In this document: positions 26,710 to 34,898 of the stretch, in pieces
Numbering within the stretch: the stretch's first letter is position 1
How the letters are laid out: every line of letters begins with the position of its first letter
Source: Bacteroidaceae bacterium
Lineage (GTDB): Bacteria > Bacteroidota > Bacteroidia > Bacteroidales > Bacteroidaceae
Direction of reading: 5' to 3'
DNA length: 62,216 nt
Assembly: GCA_900770665.1 (NCBI GenBank)
Contig: CAAGKZ010000091.1
Location: 1-62,216, forward strand
Notes under the pieces: generated by a model
The model's database searches: none
What the model was told of the DNA's origin: nothing
What the model saw: the letters and a program-made list of their open reading frames with translations, nothing else
Translations under genes and position numbers: made by a program

Positions 26710-28941
26710 TTATCGTCTTATAAAGGTAAAGCTCTTGAAGTATACCTTCTGCTCCTCGCCGCTCTTGTTGGTGATGCGCAACTTGGTTGCTGTCATACCG
26801 CCAAGCTCGTTGCCTGTGTGGATGACAGGGTCGTCCTCGCGGTAGTGGAGGAGGCTTACCTCGCGCCATGCGCCGTTTACGAATAACTCAAGTGAGAAGT
26901 GCTTTGCAACACCGTTCACACCAAAGTTGAAGTCCATGCCCTGGAATGTAACAGGTGTCTCGCTCTCAATCATGAGCTCGCCGCCTGCCTGCCAGTTGAT
27001 GACCTCGAGTGCCGATGCAATCTCCACTCTGTCGCCGTTGAGCTTCACGGGGAGCAATGCAAGTTGTTTTACGGTTGATGTGAGCTTGAATGGGTTATAC
27101 TCGGCTGTTGTATTCAGTTCTGTACCGTGGATGTCATTGTACTCCTTGGTGGCAGCGCTGAACAGCTTGTTCAATGTCGGCAACATAACCTTTGTACCGA
27201 GTTTTGTACCAATCTGGTATGGGTGGCGCATTGCCTTGTTGTTCTCAAGGTCGAACATCTGCTTCTGCAATGAGCGTGCCTGTTTGTAGAGGTTCTCGAA
27301 GTTGATGAACGGACTTGCTGCCTGGCTGTTGTCCTGCATGTTTGCGAACATCTTCATTGTACATACTGCTCTACCGTATGCAGCAAGGTTCTTGCCCTGG
27401 ATGAGCCATGGGCGCAACTCGTGCAGGAGCTGTGGGTTGCTGTTGTCGTTGAGCAAGAGGTCGCAGGCTGTCTCCAACTCGCAGCATGCTACATTGAGCA
27501 TGGCAACGCCATAGAAATCGCCCTTCTCCACAGCTGCAACGATGTCCTTGAGTTCCTCACCCTCCTCGCGACGGAATCCGTGGCCGTTGGGGCCGAGGTC
27601 CTTGTTGTAGAGTGCGAAGATGCGCAATGCCTCGTGGTTGCTTGGGAGAATGTCCTTGAGGCTCTTTTCCCAGTTGCTCTGGTAGTCATACTCCTCCATG
27701 TTCCAGCAGTAGTCGGCAATGCCGTAGAGTGAAATCTTTGATGTCTCGGCATACTCCATAGGGTTGCTTACGAAACCTGAAACATCGGTTGCAATGTCGA
27801 GGCCGTTGCCGTAGGCAGGACCCATGAGGATATGGTCGCGGACGAAGTCGTTAACGGGGAAGTTCAACCATATGTAGCCCTTGCGCTCGATGCGCTCGTT
27901 AATCCACTCCATTGTTGGCTTGTCGATGCATGCAACAACTGAGTTACCTGTCCACATCACCTCGATACCCTTGTTGAGGTTGGCACCGAGTGTGCGCAAG
28001 TAGCCGCCCTGCTCGTTAGCCCAGCCCTTGTTGTACTCTGTGGGGCACAGGATGAGCGGAGCAACATCCTTCTTCACCTGTACAAAGTTGTCGTCGATGT
28101 AGTTGAGGAGCGCAGCCTGCTTGTCGGCCTTTGCGCCCTCGCCCCAGATGTCATCGAAGAAGACTGCAAATGAGCGTACGCCAAGGTTGTACATGATTTC
28201 GAGCTTTGCCATGAGGTAGTCGCGGTCCTGGTCGTTCCACTTGATGTCAACGCCCGGGTGGATAGCCCAGTAGAAGTTCACGCCGTTTGCCTTTGCCACG
28301 TTTACAAGTTCGGCAATGCGGTTGGCTTCGGCCTCCGGATATGCCTCGCGCCACTTGTCGCGGTGCCAGGGATCATCCTTTGGACCATAGATATATACGT
28401 TCATCTTGTTGCGGCCGTAGAACTCGAGCTGGCTCTTGCGTGCCTCGTGGCTCCATGGTGTGCCATAGAAACCCTCAACAGTTCCGCGGAAAGGAACGTC
28501 GGGCCAGTCGGTGATGGTGCAGGCCTCGAGCTTGCCCTCCTTCATCATGCCAAGCAGTGTCTGCACGCCATAGTAGAGACCCTTCTCGTCGTTACCGGCA
28601 ATAACAACCTCCTTTTCGGTTACCTTCATGTAATAACCCTCGTTCTTTGCAGGGATATTCTTCTTGTATTTGTTTACCTGGCTCTCGCCACGCACACCAA
28701 GTGTAACCTTGAAGTTGGCTTTCTTGGCAACCTTGGGCGATGCTGTCATCAGGGCGTCGTAGATGTAACCGCTCTGATGAGCCTTTGCCGTGTTGATGCT
28801 CCATGCTGCGGGTGCATCGAAAATTGCATTCTCTGTAGCCGCTGTAACCTCCTGTGGAACAGGGTTCACAAGGCTCACCTGGGCTGTTGCTCCCAAGCCG
28901 GCCATAAGCATAAGGCCTAATGTCAATACTTTCTTGTTCAT
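26710..28941 (-). CDS. GH84 beta-N-acetylglucosaminidase (O-GlcNAcase-like), exported
   Basis: 743-aa secreted hexosaminidase. Signal peptide ends near ATAQ. An N-terminal alpha/beta domain (about 25-145) precedes the GH84 barrel starting at FRGTVEGFYGTPWS. The catalytic Asp pair is Asp263-Asp264 in FAVFFDDIWGEG, used in substrate-assisted hydrolysis. A C-terminal helical region and a beta domain follow. Architecture matches the Bacteroides GH84 enzyme, which removes terminal beta-GlcNAc from host glycans. It is downstream of the porin gene on the same strand, separated by 128 nt holding a family B repeat. Confidence 0.94.
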   Translation of the reverse strand: MNKKVLTLGLMLMAGLGATAQVSLVNPVPQEVTAATENAIFDAPAAWSINTAKAHQSGYIYDALMTASPKVAKKANFKVTLGVRGESQVNKYKKNIPAKNEGYYMKVTEKEVVIAGNDEKGLYYGVQTLLGMMKEGKLEACTITDWPDVPFRGTVEGFYGTPWSHEARKSQLEFYGRNKMNVYIYGPKDDPWHRDKWREAYPEAEANRIAELVNVAKANGVNFYWAIHPGVDIKWNDQDRDYLMAKLEIMYNLGVRSFAVFFDDIWGEGAKADKQAALLNYIDDNFVQVKKDVAPLILCPTEYNKGWANEQGGYLRTLGANLNKGIEVMWTGNSVVACIDKPTMEWINERIERKGYIWLNFPVNDFVRDHILMGPAYGNGLDIATDVSGFVSNPMEYAETSKISLYGIADYCWNMEEYDYQSNWEKSLKDILPSNHEALRIFALYNKDLGPNGHGFRREEGEELKDIVAAVEKGDFYGVAMLNVACCELETACDLLLNDNSNPQLLHELRPWLIQGKNLAAYGRAVCTMKMFANMQDNSQAASPFINFENLYKQARSLQKQMFDLENNKAMRHPYQIGTKLGTKVMLPTLNKLFSAATKEYNDIHGTELNTTAEYNPFKLTSTVKQLALLPVKLNGDRVEIASALEVINWQAGGELMIESETPVTFQGMDFNFGVNGVAKHFSLELFVNGAWREVSLLHYREDDPVIHTGNELGGMTATKLRITNKSGEEQKVYFKSFTFIRR

Positions 28942-28992
28942 ATTCTATTGGTTTAGTTTGTTGCTTTCTTGTTTACGCATTATTTATCATTC

Positions 28993-29056
28993 TGTCATTC
29001 TGAACGTAGTGAGGAATCTTAATATCAATCCATTGTTGTGTTTCTTCGGAATGACA
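28993..29056 (+). repeat. Family B hairpin repeat between porin and GH84 genes
   Basis: Starts TGTCATTCTGAACGTAGTGA and ends GGAATGACA, with inner arms GGAATCTT and TTCTTC. It probably forms a hairpin at the 3' end of the porin transcript. Confidence 0.75.
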
Positions 29057-29069
29057 ACTCATGGTGTGA

Positions 29070-30392
29070 TTAGAAGTTATACTTCAGCATTGCGCAGATG
29101 CGGTGGTTGGTAACAGGACGTGGGTTGTACATCTTGTAGTCACCATCGTGCTTGCCATAACCAACTGTGGTCGGGTTGTACTCCACACCAATCTGCATTG
29201 CGTTGTGTGTGTAAAGGATGCTTGGAGCTACGCGCCACATGTAGTCCATATTCTTCTCGCCGCGCATATAAATCATATCGCCAATGATATTTTTCTCGCA
29301 ACCCAGGTTCTTTGTATAGCCGGCAAAGCAGCAGAACTGCAGATAACCCTTCTTCAATGGCTGCTTGTATGTTGCGTCAATCCAACCGCCTAAGCTGTTG
29401 ATTGTGCCATACTCCTGCTCACCGTTCTCCTTGATGGCTGTCACGCCGTAACCGCTTATCATGCTAAGGTGAGCTGCATTCTGTGCGTATGTCACGCGAC
29501 CTTTGATGCCCCAACGGTCGGCCTTGTACGATGCAAAGAGTGTCGGAGTGAAGCTCACGACAGGTGCCTCGTTGCACTTGAATGTCTTTGTTACCTGATT
29601 GCCGACTGTTATGGGGTTGCCATTGGCGTCAAATGTGGGGTTGCCGTTACCATCAAGTACAGGGCTGTACTCGGTTACGTTCCAGCTGTAGCTCTGGCGT
29701 GGCTTGATGGTGAGCATGTCGACACCAGCACCAATCTGGAAACCGCCGTTCTTGTACATTGCCTGCAGGTAAACCTCGGGAACAACCGCGTTGCGTGCAT
29801 AATTGAACGATGCACCATCGGGGCCGTATGATGTATATTGGAACTGATAGAGTGCAGTTGCTGTCAATGTCACGCCCTTGTTCACGTAGTCATATCGCAA
29901 CTGTGGTGTGCGGCTGAAGGGTGTGAACGGTGCACCTGTCTCAAGTGAGAACACATCGGGCATCATGTCGCCCATCATAGGGTGCCATGCCTGTCCCACG
30001 AGTACCTTGTTGTGCTCCCAGTCCATCTTTGCGTATGCCTGGCGTATGCGCAGCACTGTGTTGCTTGTTCCAAAGCCTGCAAAATCGGCCTCAATCTTTG
30101 CCGATGTCTTTGCACCAAGGAACTCAGGGCCTGTGATGTTGAGTCCCAAACGTGTGGTGATGCTGAGCAGCATCATGTTGGGCTGGGCGTTGATGTCATT
30201 GCCTTCGGCATCGAGCTTCTCAGCCTTTGGCATGTAATAGAACTGCTCGCTGTTGGATGTGAGGCTCTCCCTTGTGTCGTAACATGCGTAGTTACGTACA
30301 AAGCCGTAGAACTTGAAACTGAATTTTTCCTGTGCTGCCACGCTGCCAATGAACATTGACATGAGCGCAGCAATGAATAGTGTCTTTTTCAT
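29070..30392 (-). CDS. Outer-membrane porin (DcaP-like)
   Basis: 440-aa beta-barrel protein. Signal peptide ends near SVAAQ. The mature part alternates short beta strands with Gly, Asn and aromatic residues and ends in KYNF, with the terminal Phe needed for outer-membrane insertion. The N-terminal FKFYGFVRNYACYDTRES and the GQAWHPMMGDMMPDVFSLETG block fit DcaP-like porins. It lies 17 nt downstream of a DASS transporter gene, so the pair likely brings a small anionic solute across both membranes. Confidence 0.85.
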   Translation of the reverse strand: MKKTLFIAALMSMFIGSVAAQEKFSFKFYGFVRNYACYDTRESLTSNSEQFYYMPKAEKLDAEGNDINAQPNMMLLSITTRLGLNITGPEFLGAKTSAKIEADFAGFGTSNTVLRIRQAYAKMDWEHNKVLVGQAWHPMMGDMMPDVFSLETGAPFTPFSRTPQLRYDYVNKGVTLTATALYQFQYTSYGPDGASFNYARNAVVPEVYLQAMYKNGGFQIGAGVDMLTIKPRQSYSWNVTEYSPVLDGNGNPTFDANGNPITVGNQVTKTFKCNEAPVVSFTPTLFASYKADRWGIKGRVTYAQNAAHLSMISGYGVTAIKENGEQEYGTINSLGGWIDATYKQPLKKGYLQFCCFAGYTKNLGCEKNIIGDMIYMRGEKNMDYMWRVAPSILYTHNAMQIGVEYNPTTVGYGKHDGDYKMYNPRPVTNHRICAMLKYNF

Positions 30393-30409
30393 ATCTTAAT
30401 AAAATGGTG

Positions 30410-31882
30410 TTATCCAAAGTAACCGGTCTTGCCCACTGTGATGATGAGCATGTAGCCGATGACAAGCGCAATTACGCCAATTAGCATACCGGTGACGAAC
30501 ATCTGTTTTGTCTTTATGAGGCCGGTAGAGTAGGCTATTGCGTTCGGTGGTGTGCTTATCGGCAATGACATTGCGAATGATGCAGCCATGGCCACGCCAA
30601 TGAGCAGTGTGCCCACACCGCCATAGTTGCCCAAGGCATCCTGCATGCCGCTGCCCACAGCTACCATGATGGGAACCATGAGTGCTGTTGCGGCAGAGTT
30701 TGAGATGAACTGCGAGAGCAACCAGCAGATTATACCGCCACCCAGCACCACCAGTATCGCAGGCCAGGTGTCAAAAGGAATTGCATCGACAAGAGTCTTG
30801 GCAAGGCCGGTCTTTGACATGCCGTCGCCAAGAGCAAAACCGCCGGCAACCATCCACAGACAGGCCCAGTCGAGGTCCTTGAGGTCGCTCGACTTTATTA
30901 TGCGTGTTATTGCGAATACACCGATGGGGATGAGTGCCACCACGTATGAGTTTATGCCTGTGACCTTCTCGAACATCCATAGCAGGATGGTGACTGCCAA
31001 TGTAGCATAGATGACGTATGTTCTCCAGCCCTTCTTGGCACCGCCAATGATTGTAATGTTCACCTTCTTTGCAGTGAAGGGGTACATAATGCTCAGGAGC
31101 ACCCATGAGATAATGAGTATGACAAGCATCAGAGGTGTCATCACCATCATCCACTCACCAAAATCTACACCAAGGTTAAGGCCATCAATGTCGTTGATGT
31201 ACTGCAGGGCAATGCCGTTTGGCGGTGTGCCGATGGGGGTGGCAAGGCCACCGATGTTCGCACCGATGGGGATTGCAAGCGCAAGGGCAGTAGTTCCCCT
31301 CTCTGTCGCAGGCAACTGCCTCAGTACAGGCGCCATGAAGGTGAGCATCATTGCAGCTGTGGCTGTGTTGCTCACGAACATTGAGAATATGGCTGTTACA
31401 AGGATGAAACCGAGCAGTACAACGCGTGGCCTTGAACCGAAAGGCTTGAGCATTGCGCGTGCCATGCTTACGTCGATACCGCTCTTGGATGCCACAAGGG
31501 CAAGGATGAAACCGCCCATGAAGAGCATCACAGTGGGGTTGGCAAAACATCCCATAATGGACTTGTAGCTCATGAGCTCAGTGGCGTCATAGCTGCTTGT
31601 CAGCATTGAGATGCCGCTGTCCGAAATGGTGAGCAGCATAATAACGATTATGAGCAACGATGTTGTCCATGCCGGCACGGCCTCCACAATCCACATGAGC
31701 GCAGCCCATACGAATATGGCAATCATGCGCTGCTGGATGGGGGTTAGCCCGTCAATGCCGAACCATGCTGTGGGCAGCATGGCAATGACAAGGGCTATTG
31801 CCGCAATTATTGTAACTTTGATGTATCTGTTATAGCGGCGCAGAAAACGTAGGAACTTTTCAATGGGCGTATAATGCTGCAT
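30410..31882 (-). CDS. DASS/SLC13 family sodium:dicarboxylate-type symporter
   Basis: 490-aa inner-membrane transporter starting at MQHYTPIEKF; a TTG three codons upstream is a weaker start. About eleven hydrophobic segments with the two inverted-repeat SNT motifs, VSNTATAAMML and ISNSAATALMV, which bind sodium and substrate carboxylates in this family. Substrates are usually succinate, malate or fumarate, sometimes sulfate. It is followed by the porin gene, and a fumarase gene lies at the window's end, but no direct link is shown. Confidence 0.92.
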   Translation of the reverse strand: MQHYTPIEKFLRFLRRYNRYIKVTIIAAIALVIAMLPTAWFGIDGLTPIQQRMIAIFVWAALMWIVEAVPAWTTSLLIIVIMLLTISDSGISMLTSSYDATELMSYKSIMGCFANPTVMLFMGGFILALVASKSGIDVSMARAMLKPFGSRPRVVLLGFILVTAIFSMFVSNTATAAMMLTFMAPVLRQLPATERGTTALALAIPIGANIGGLATPIGTPPNGIALQYINDIDGLNLGVDFGEWMMVMTPLMLVILIISWVLLSIMYPFTAKKVNITIIGGAKKGWRTYVIYATLAVTILLWMFEKVTGINSYVVALIPIGVFAITRIIKSSDLKDLDWACLWMVAGGFALGDGMSKTGLAKTLVDAIPFDTWPAILVVLGGGIICWLLSQFISNSAATALMVPIMVAVGSGMQDALGNYGGVGTLLIGVAMAASFAMSLPISTPPNAIAYSTGLIKTKQMFVTGMLIGVIALVIGYMLIITVGKTGYFG

Positions 31883-32052
31883 AATCGTCAATCTAAATAA
31901 TATTGTGCTAATTTAGTTTAAACTCTTCAAACTATCAATAATGTGCCCTTGCTTTTTGGCAACAGCACCTGTTTTTTTGTTTTTAGAGTGTGGTGCGATA
32001 CCCACGAAATGCTAAATAATGTTACAGAATGTATGTTTTAACATTTTTGTGC

Positions 32053-32060
32053 TATATTCG
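32053..32060 (+). promoter_or_regulatory. Bacteroidetes -7 element for the thioredoxin gene
   Basis: TATATTCG fits TAnnTTcG, 36 nt before the ATG at 32096. No clear -33 box at the right distance. The rest of 31883-32095 is AT-rich with no other feature seen. Confidence 0.45.
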
Positions 32061-32095
32061 CAATGACAAACAACTTACAACTAAAGAAAAATATT

Positions 32096-32455
32096 ATGGC
32101 AACAATTCATTTGACAAATGAGCAGTTCATTGCCCGTGTGGGTGATTACAGAAGCAACCCCGGACATTTTGAGTTTTTGGGCGACAAGCCTGCGTTGATA
32201 GATTTCTATGCCGAGTGGTGCGGCCCATGCAAGATGGTTGCACCGGTGCTGGAGGAACTCTCCGACGAGTATGCAGGCAAGGTGGATATATACAAAGTGA
32301 ATGTGGACGAAGAGGAGGAACTTGCGATGCTCTTTGGCATACGTTCCATCCCCACGCTCATCTTCATTGAGCAGAACGGCACGATGCACCGTTCACAAGG
32401 CGCGATGGGAAAACCTCAGCTCAAGGAGGCGATAGAGAAGACTCTGCTTGAATAA
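32096..32455 (+). CDS. Thioredoxin
   Basis: 119-aa cytoplasmic disulfide reductase with the classical WCGPCK active site (AEWCGPCKMVAP) and the cis-proline loop RSIPTLIF. Start MATIHLTNEQF is preferred over an in-frame ATG 11 codons upstream, which would leave only 3 nt after the predicted -7 element. No signal peptide. It stands alone, followed by a hairpin with arms CCTCCAG and CTGGAGG (32472-32497). Confidence 0.94.
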   Translation: MATIHLTNEQFIARVGDYRSNPGHFEFLGDKPALIDFYAEWCGPCKMVAPVLEELSDEYAGKVDIYKVNVDEEEELAMLFGIRSIPTLIFIEQNGTMHRSQGAMGKPQLKEAIEKTLLE

Positions 32456-32471
32456 GGGATTATGTATAAGT

Positions 32472-32497
32472 TCCTCCAGCCTCGCGAGACTGGAGGA
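32472..32497 (+). terminator. Possible terminator after thioredoxin
   Basis: TCCTCCAG pairs with CTGGAGGA, with an inner TCGCGA. The downstream T-run is weak, so termination may be partial. Confidence 0.45.
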
Positions 32498-32572
32498 GCC
32501 TGTTTAATGGCAGAGTGGAGTGGAAATGATGTTGTACTTTAAAGACTTGTATGAATTTTAATATCTGATACT

Positions 32573-33091
32573 ATGAAAAGACACATTCTTTTATTGCTGT
32601 TTGCGCTCATCGGGATGAGTGCAATGGCGCAGTATTCAAATTCCGCAGAGTTGGTGAATAAACCGCTTGACATCAGGGGAAGCCGTGTCTTTGTCGATGA
32701 CTGCAAACTCGACAAGTACAGTGCAGCGGCCTGTTTCTCATCGGTTGACGGTGTGGATATGAGTTCTGATTACCTAAAATACAGAACCGGTTACAAGACT
32801 GGTTTGGGTTTGACTATAGGTGGTGCTGCAATGATTCCGGTGGGCTATTTCATGTTTGTGGGCGGTTTTATCGGGGCATGGACTGCTGACACTGATGCAG
32901 GTTTCTATGTCAGCGAGGCAATTATGTTGCTTGGTGCAGGTTCTGTTGTCGCCGGTGCGGCATGTTTCATTGCCGGAATACCGACACTCTGTATTTACAA
33001 GACAAGGCTTAACCGCTTGGAGAAGAAGTACAACACATCGTTACAAATTGGCACTTCATCAAATGGTTTGTCTCTGGCAATAAGTTTTTGA
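32573..33091 (+). CDS. Small exported membrane protein of unknown function
   Basis: 172 aa. Signal peptide ends near AMAQ (residue 20). The mature part has a short soluble region, then two Gly-rich hydrophobic segments (about 75-103 and 114-141), then a charged helix and a C-terminal strand ending in SF. I do not recognise a family. The final aromatic residue is not enough to argue for a beta-barrel. It lies between thioredoxin and a bidirectional terminator. Confidence 0.75.
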   Translation: MKRHILLLLFALIGMSAMAQYSNSAELVNKPLDIRGSRVFVDDCKLDKYSAAACFSSVDGVDMSSDYLKYRTGYKTGLGLTIGGAAMIPVGYFMFVGGFIGAWTADTDAGFYVSEAIMLLGAGSVVAGAACFIAGIPTLCIYKTRLNRLEKKYNTSLQIGTSSNGLSLAISF

Positions 33092-33104
33092 TAGTGTGGT
33101 TTTA

Positions 33105-33141
33105 TAAAATAATCCTGCTCCAATGGGGCAGGATTATTTTA
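33105..33141. terminator. Bidirectional terminator between convergent genes
   Basis: A 17-bp stem (33105-33121 with 33125-33141, one G-T pair) has a 3-nt loop and A/T-rich outer arms. It ends the plus-strand small protein gene and the long minus-strand run. Confidence 0.85.
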
Positions 33142-33143
33142 TG

Positions 33144-33746
33144 TCAGAGAGTACAGAAGAACGTTACCATAAACGGCACGCAAAAATCGACCACAAATCC
33201 GTGATAGATGGAGATTATAGTGTATTGCTTGCCCGAGTGGTGTATTACCGATGGCAACACGGTGTCCATAGTGGTTGCACCGCCGGCCGAAATAAGTGAC
33301 AGTGGGCCAAAGTATTTCACAAGCAATGGTGCTGCAATCAGTGTCAACAGTTCGCGTGCAATATTGGCGAGCAGTGCAAGTGTGCCAAGTTCTACGCCTT
33401 TATATTCTGTGATGAAGATGCTCGACAGGGAGTAGTAGCCGAATCCCGAACCCACTGCATAGTACTCTCCGGCTGTGCGGTATTCGAGTAGCAGGTTTAC
33501 TATGAGCAGTGCAGCCCATGTTCCAAGGATTGTCGCAACAGGCAACAGCATGAGCTGCTTTGGCAGTTGCTTGAAACTCCTGATTATACCCGGGTCGTTG
33601 CCTATGCTAACACCCACGCAGAACATAAGTGTACACAGGGCATAGAGGCTGATGTCGCCCTCGAGCACGTCGGCAGGGATTATTCCTGTCATGCCGCAGA
33701 TGATGCCAAGGATAAAGAATCCGATGATTATGAGGCTGCCTTTCAT
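33144..33746 (-). CDS. LysO-family lysine exporter, large subunit (C-terminal half)
   Basis: 200-aa inner-membrane protein, about six hydrophobic segments, with GSGFGYYSLSSIFITE and SAGGATTMDTVLPSV typical of LysO (DUF340). LysO exports lysine in E. coli as a single protein; here the N-terminal third is a separate gene just upstream with a 4-nt overlap. Last gene of the minus-strand amino-acid run. Confidence 0.85.
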   Translation of the reverse strand: MKGSLIIIGFFILGIICGMTGIIPADVLEGDISLYALCTLMFCVGVSIGNDPGIIRSFKQLPKQLMLLPVATILGTWAALLIVNLLLEYRTAGEYYAVGSGFGYYSLSSIFITEYKGVELGTLALLANIARELLTLIAAPLLVKYFGPLSLISAGGATTMDTVLPSVIHHSGKQYTIISIYHGFVVDFCVPFMVTFFCTL

Positions 33747-34027
33747 TGTTCCTGTTCTTTCCCTCGGTTCTTCTTAACGCTTTTCCACAGCAGCATGGCT
33801 GCAATAACGCTGCCCTTAGTGCTCATGACTGCAATGAAGAGCGCTTCAATGCCCAATGTGTGCAAGGAATTTATTATGTTGGGGTTGCTGCCGACCTCAA
33901 CGCCAAGTACAAACAGCAGAACCCAGATAAAGAATATCGTGATTCTGCCAATGTGGGTAAAGCGGTGATGACGCATGAGGTAGCCCAACGCTATTCCGCA
34001 GAACATCATTGCTATTACTATGAACAT
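33743..34027 (-). CDS. LysO-family lysine exporter, small subunit (N-terminal part)
   Basis: 94 aa, three hydrophobic segments, with the LysO N-terminal pattern ending in VLLFVLGVEVGSNPNII. The stop overlaps the start of the larger subunit gene as ATGA, so the two are co-translated and very likely form one transporter. Split forms of this transporter occur elsewhere, so it is not taken as a broken gene. Confidence 0.82.
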   Translation of the reverse strand: MFIVIAMMFCGIALGYLMRHHRFTHIGRITIFFIWVLLFVLGVEVGSNPNIINSLHTLGIEALFIAVMSTKGSVIAAMLLWKSVKKNRGKEQEQ

Positions 34028-34055
34028 GATTGGGTGCTGTGCCTGTTAGAAAATA

Positions 34056-34886
34056 TCACTTCCCTGTTTTCCAATTGTTCCAACTGTAGGTCTTTTCAAC
34101 CTCGGCCTCAATGTCGTCGGGGAGCTTGTGGAAAAAGTCTATTCCTGTGATTTCTTCTATTTCATCTATGCTTTTGGCATAGGTGTCGAGTTTCTTCTTG
34201 CCGGCAACATTCTCGCAGTAGAAACCTATGCCTGTGTAGCCATTGTCATAGGCAAGAAGCACCTTGTAAAAGGCGTTGGGGATGAGTACCCTGTTCTCAC
34301 CAATGTATCCAAGTCCCTTCTTGTCTGTGAATACGGGACCGGTGACAACGAGGATTTCACCATAGCGGTGGGCATTGTCGCGTGTAAGTTCTTCGATGCT
34401 CTTCCACACACCGCTGTTGAGGTTGTGGTTTTGTGGAGAGATGTTCGACAGGTAGAAACTCTCGTCCATTGCCTGCTTGCTCCACTTCATGTCGGCTGCA
34501 GGGGCATGATGTCCTCTGTCCCATCCGCTGTGCTTGTAGTCATTGTCGACGGCCTGGCGGCCAACAACTTCGGGGTCGGGGATAAACTTGTTGCCACGTG
34601 GCTCTGTTCCATCGACCTCCTCGCCGGTAAGCTCGTATGCTACCCAGTTGGGGTTGCGGCGCTGTTCGTTGTAGGAGACAGTATAACCAATGTGTTCTAT
34701 CATTTGGCTTTTTGTCGATTTTGTGAACTGCGGTATGGCAAGGTCAAGACTTATCTTCTCTGTGCCATTACTGCTGCATGCGTGGTTGCTTTGGCATCGG
34801 GTGTAGAGCATTGCAACGAGTAGTACTGCAATGCATATGAGCAACTTTGTGAATATGTGACTGCTTTTATTGTCTTTTCTTGCCAT
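34056..34886 (-). CDS. Membrane-anchored DNA/RNA non-specific endonuclease
   Basis: 276-aa nuclease of the NucA/EndoG type. An N-terminal hydrophobic anchor (about 13-30) has no proper lipobox. The catalytic motif is DRGHHAPAAD with His126, and the metal-binding Asn is in SNISPQNHNLNSGVW. Probably faces the periplasm, where it could degrade incoming DNA or RNA for nutrition or defence. It sits 12 nt after the GH95 gene. Confidence 0.93.
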   Translation of the reverse strand: MARKDNKSSHIFTKLLICIAVLLVAMLYTRCQSNHACSSNGTEKISLDLAIPQFTKSTKSQMIEHIGYTVSYNEQRRNPNWVAYELTGEEVDGTEPRGNKFIPDPEVVGRQAVDNDYKHSGWDRGHHAPAADMKWSKQAMDESFYLSNISPQNHNLNSGVWKSIEELTRDNAHRYGEILVVTGPVFTDKKGLGYIGENRVLIPNAFYKVLLAYDNGYTGIGFYCENVAGKKKLDTYAKSIDEIEEITGIDFFHKLPDDIEAEVEKTYSWNNWKTGK

Positions 34887-34898
34887 AATTGTGTGGGA

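Noticed and set aside
33144..34027. Split LysO as a broken gene
   Set aside because: The two parts overlap by ATGA with intact starts and stops and keep the family motifs, which indicates a two-subunit form.
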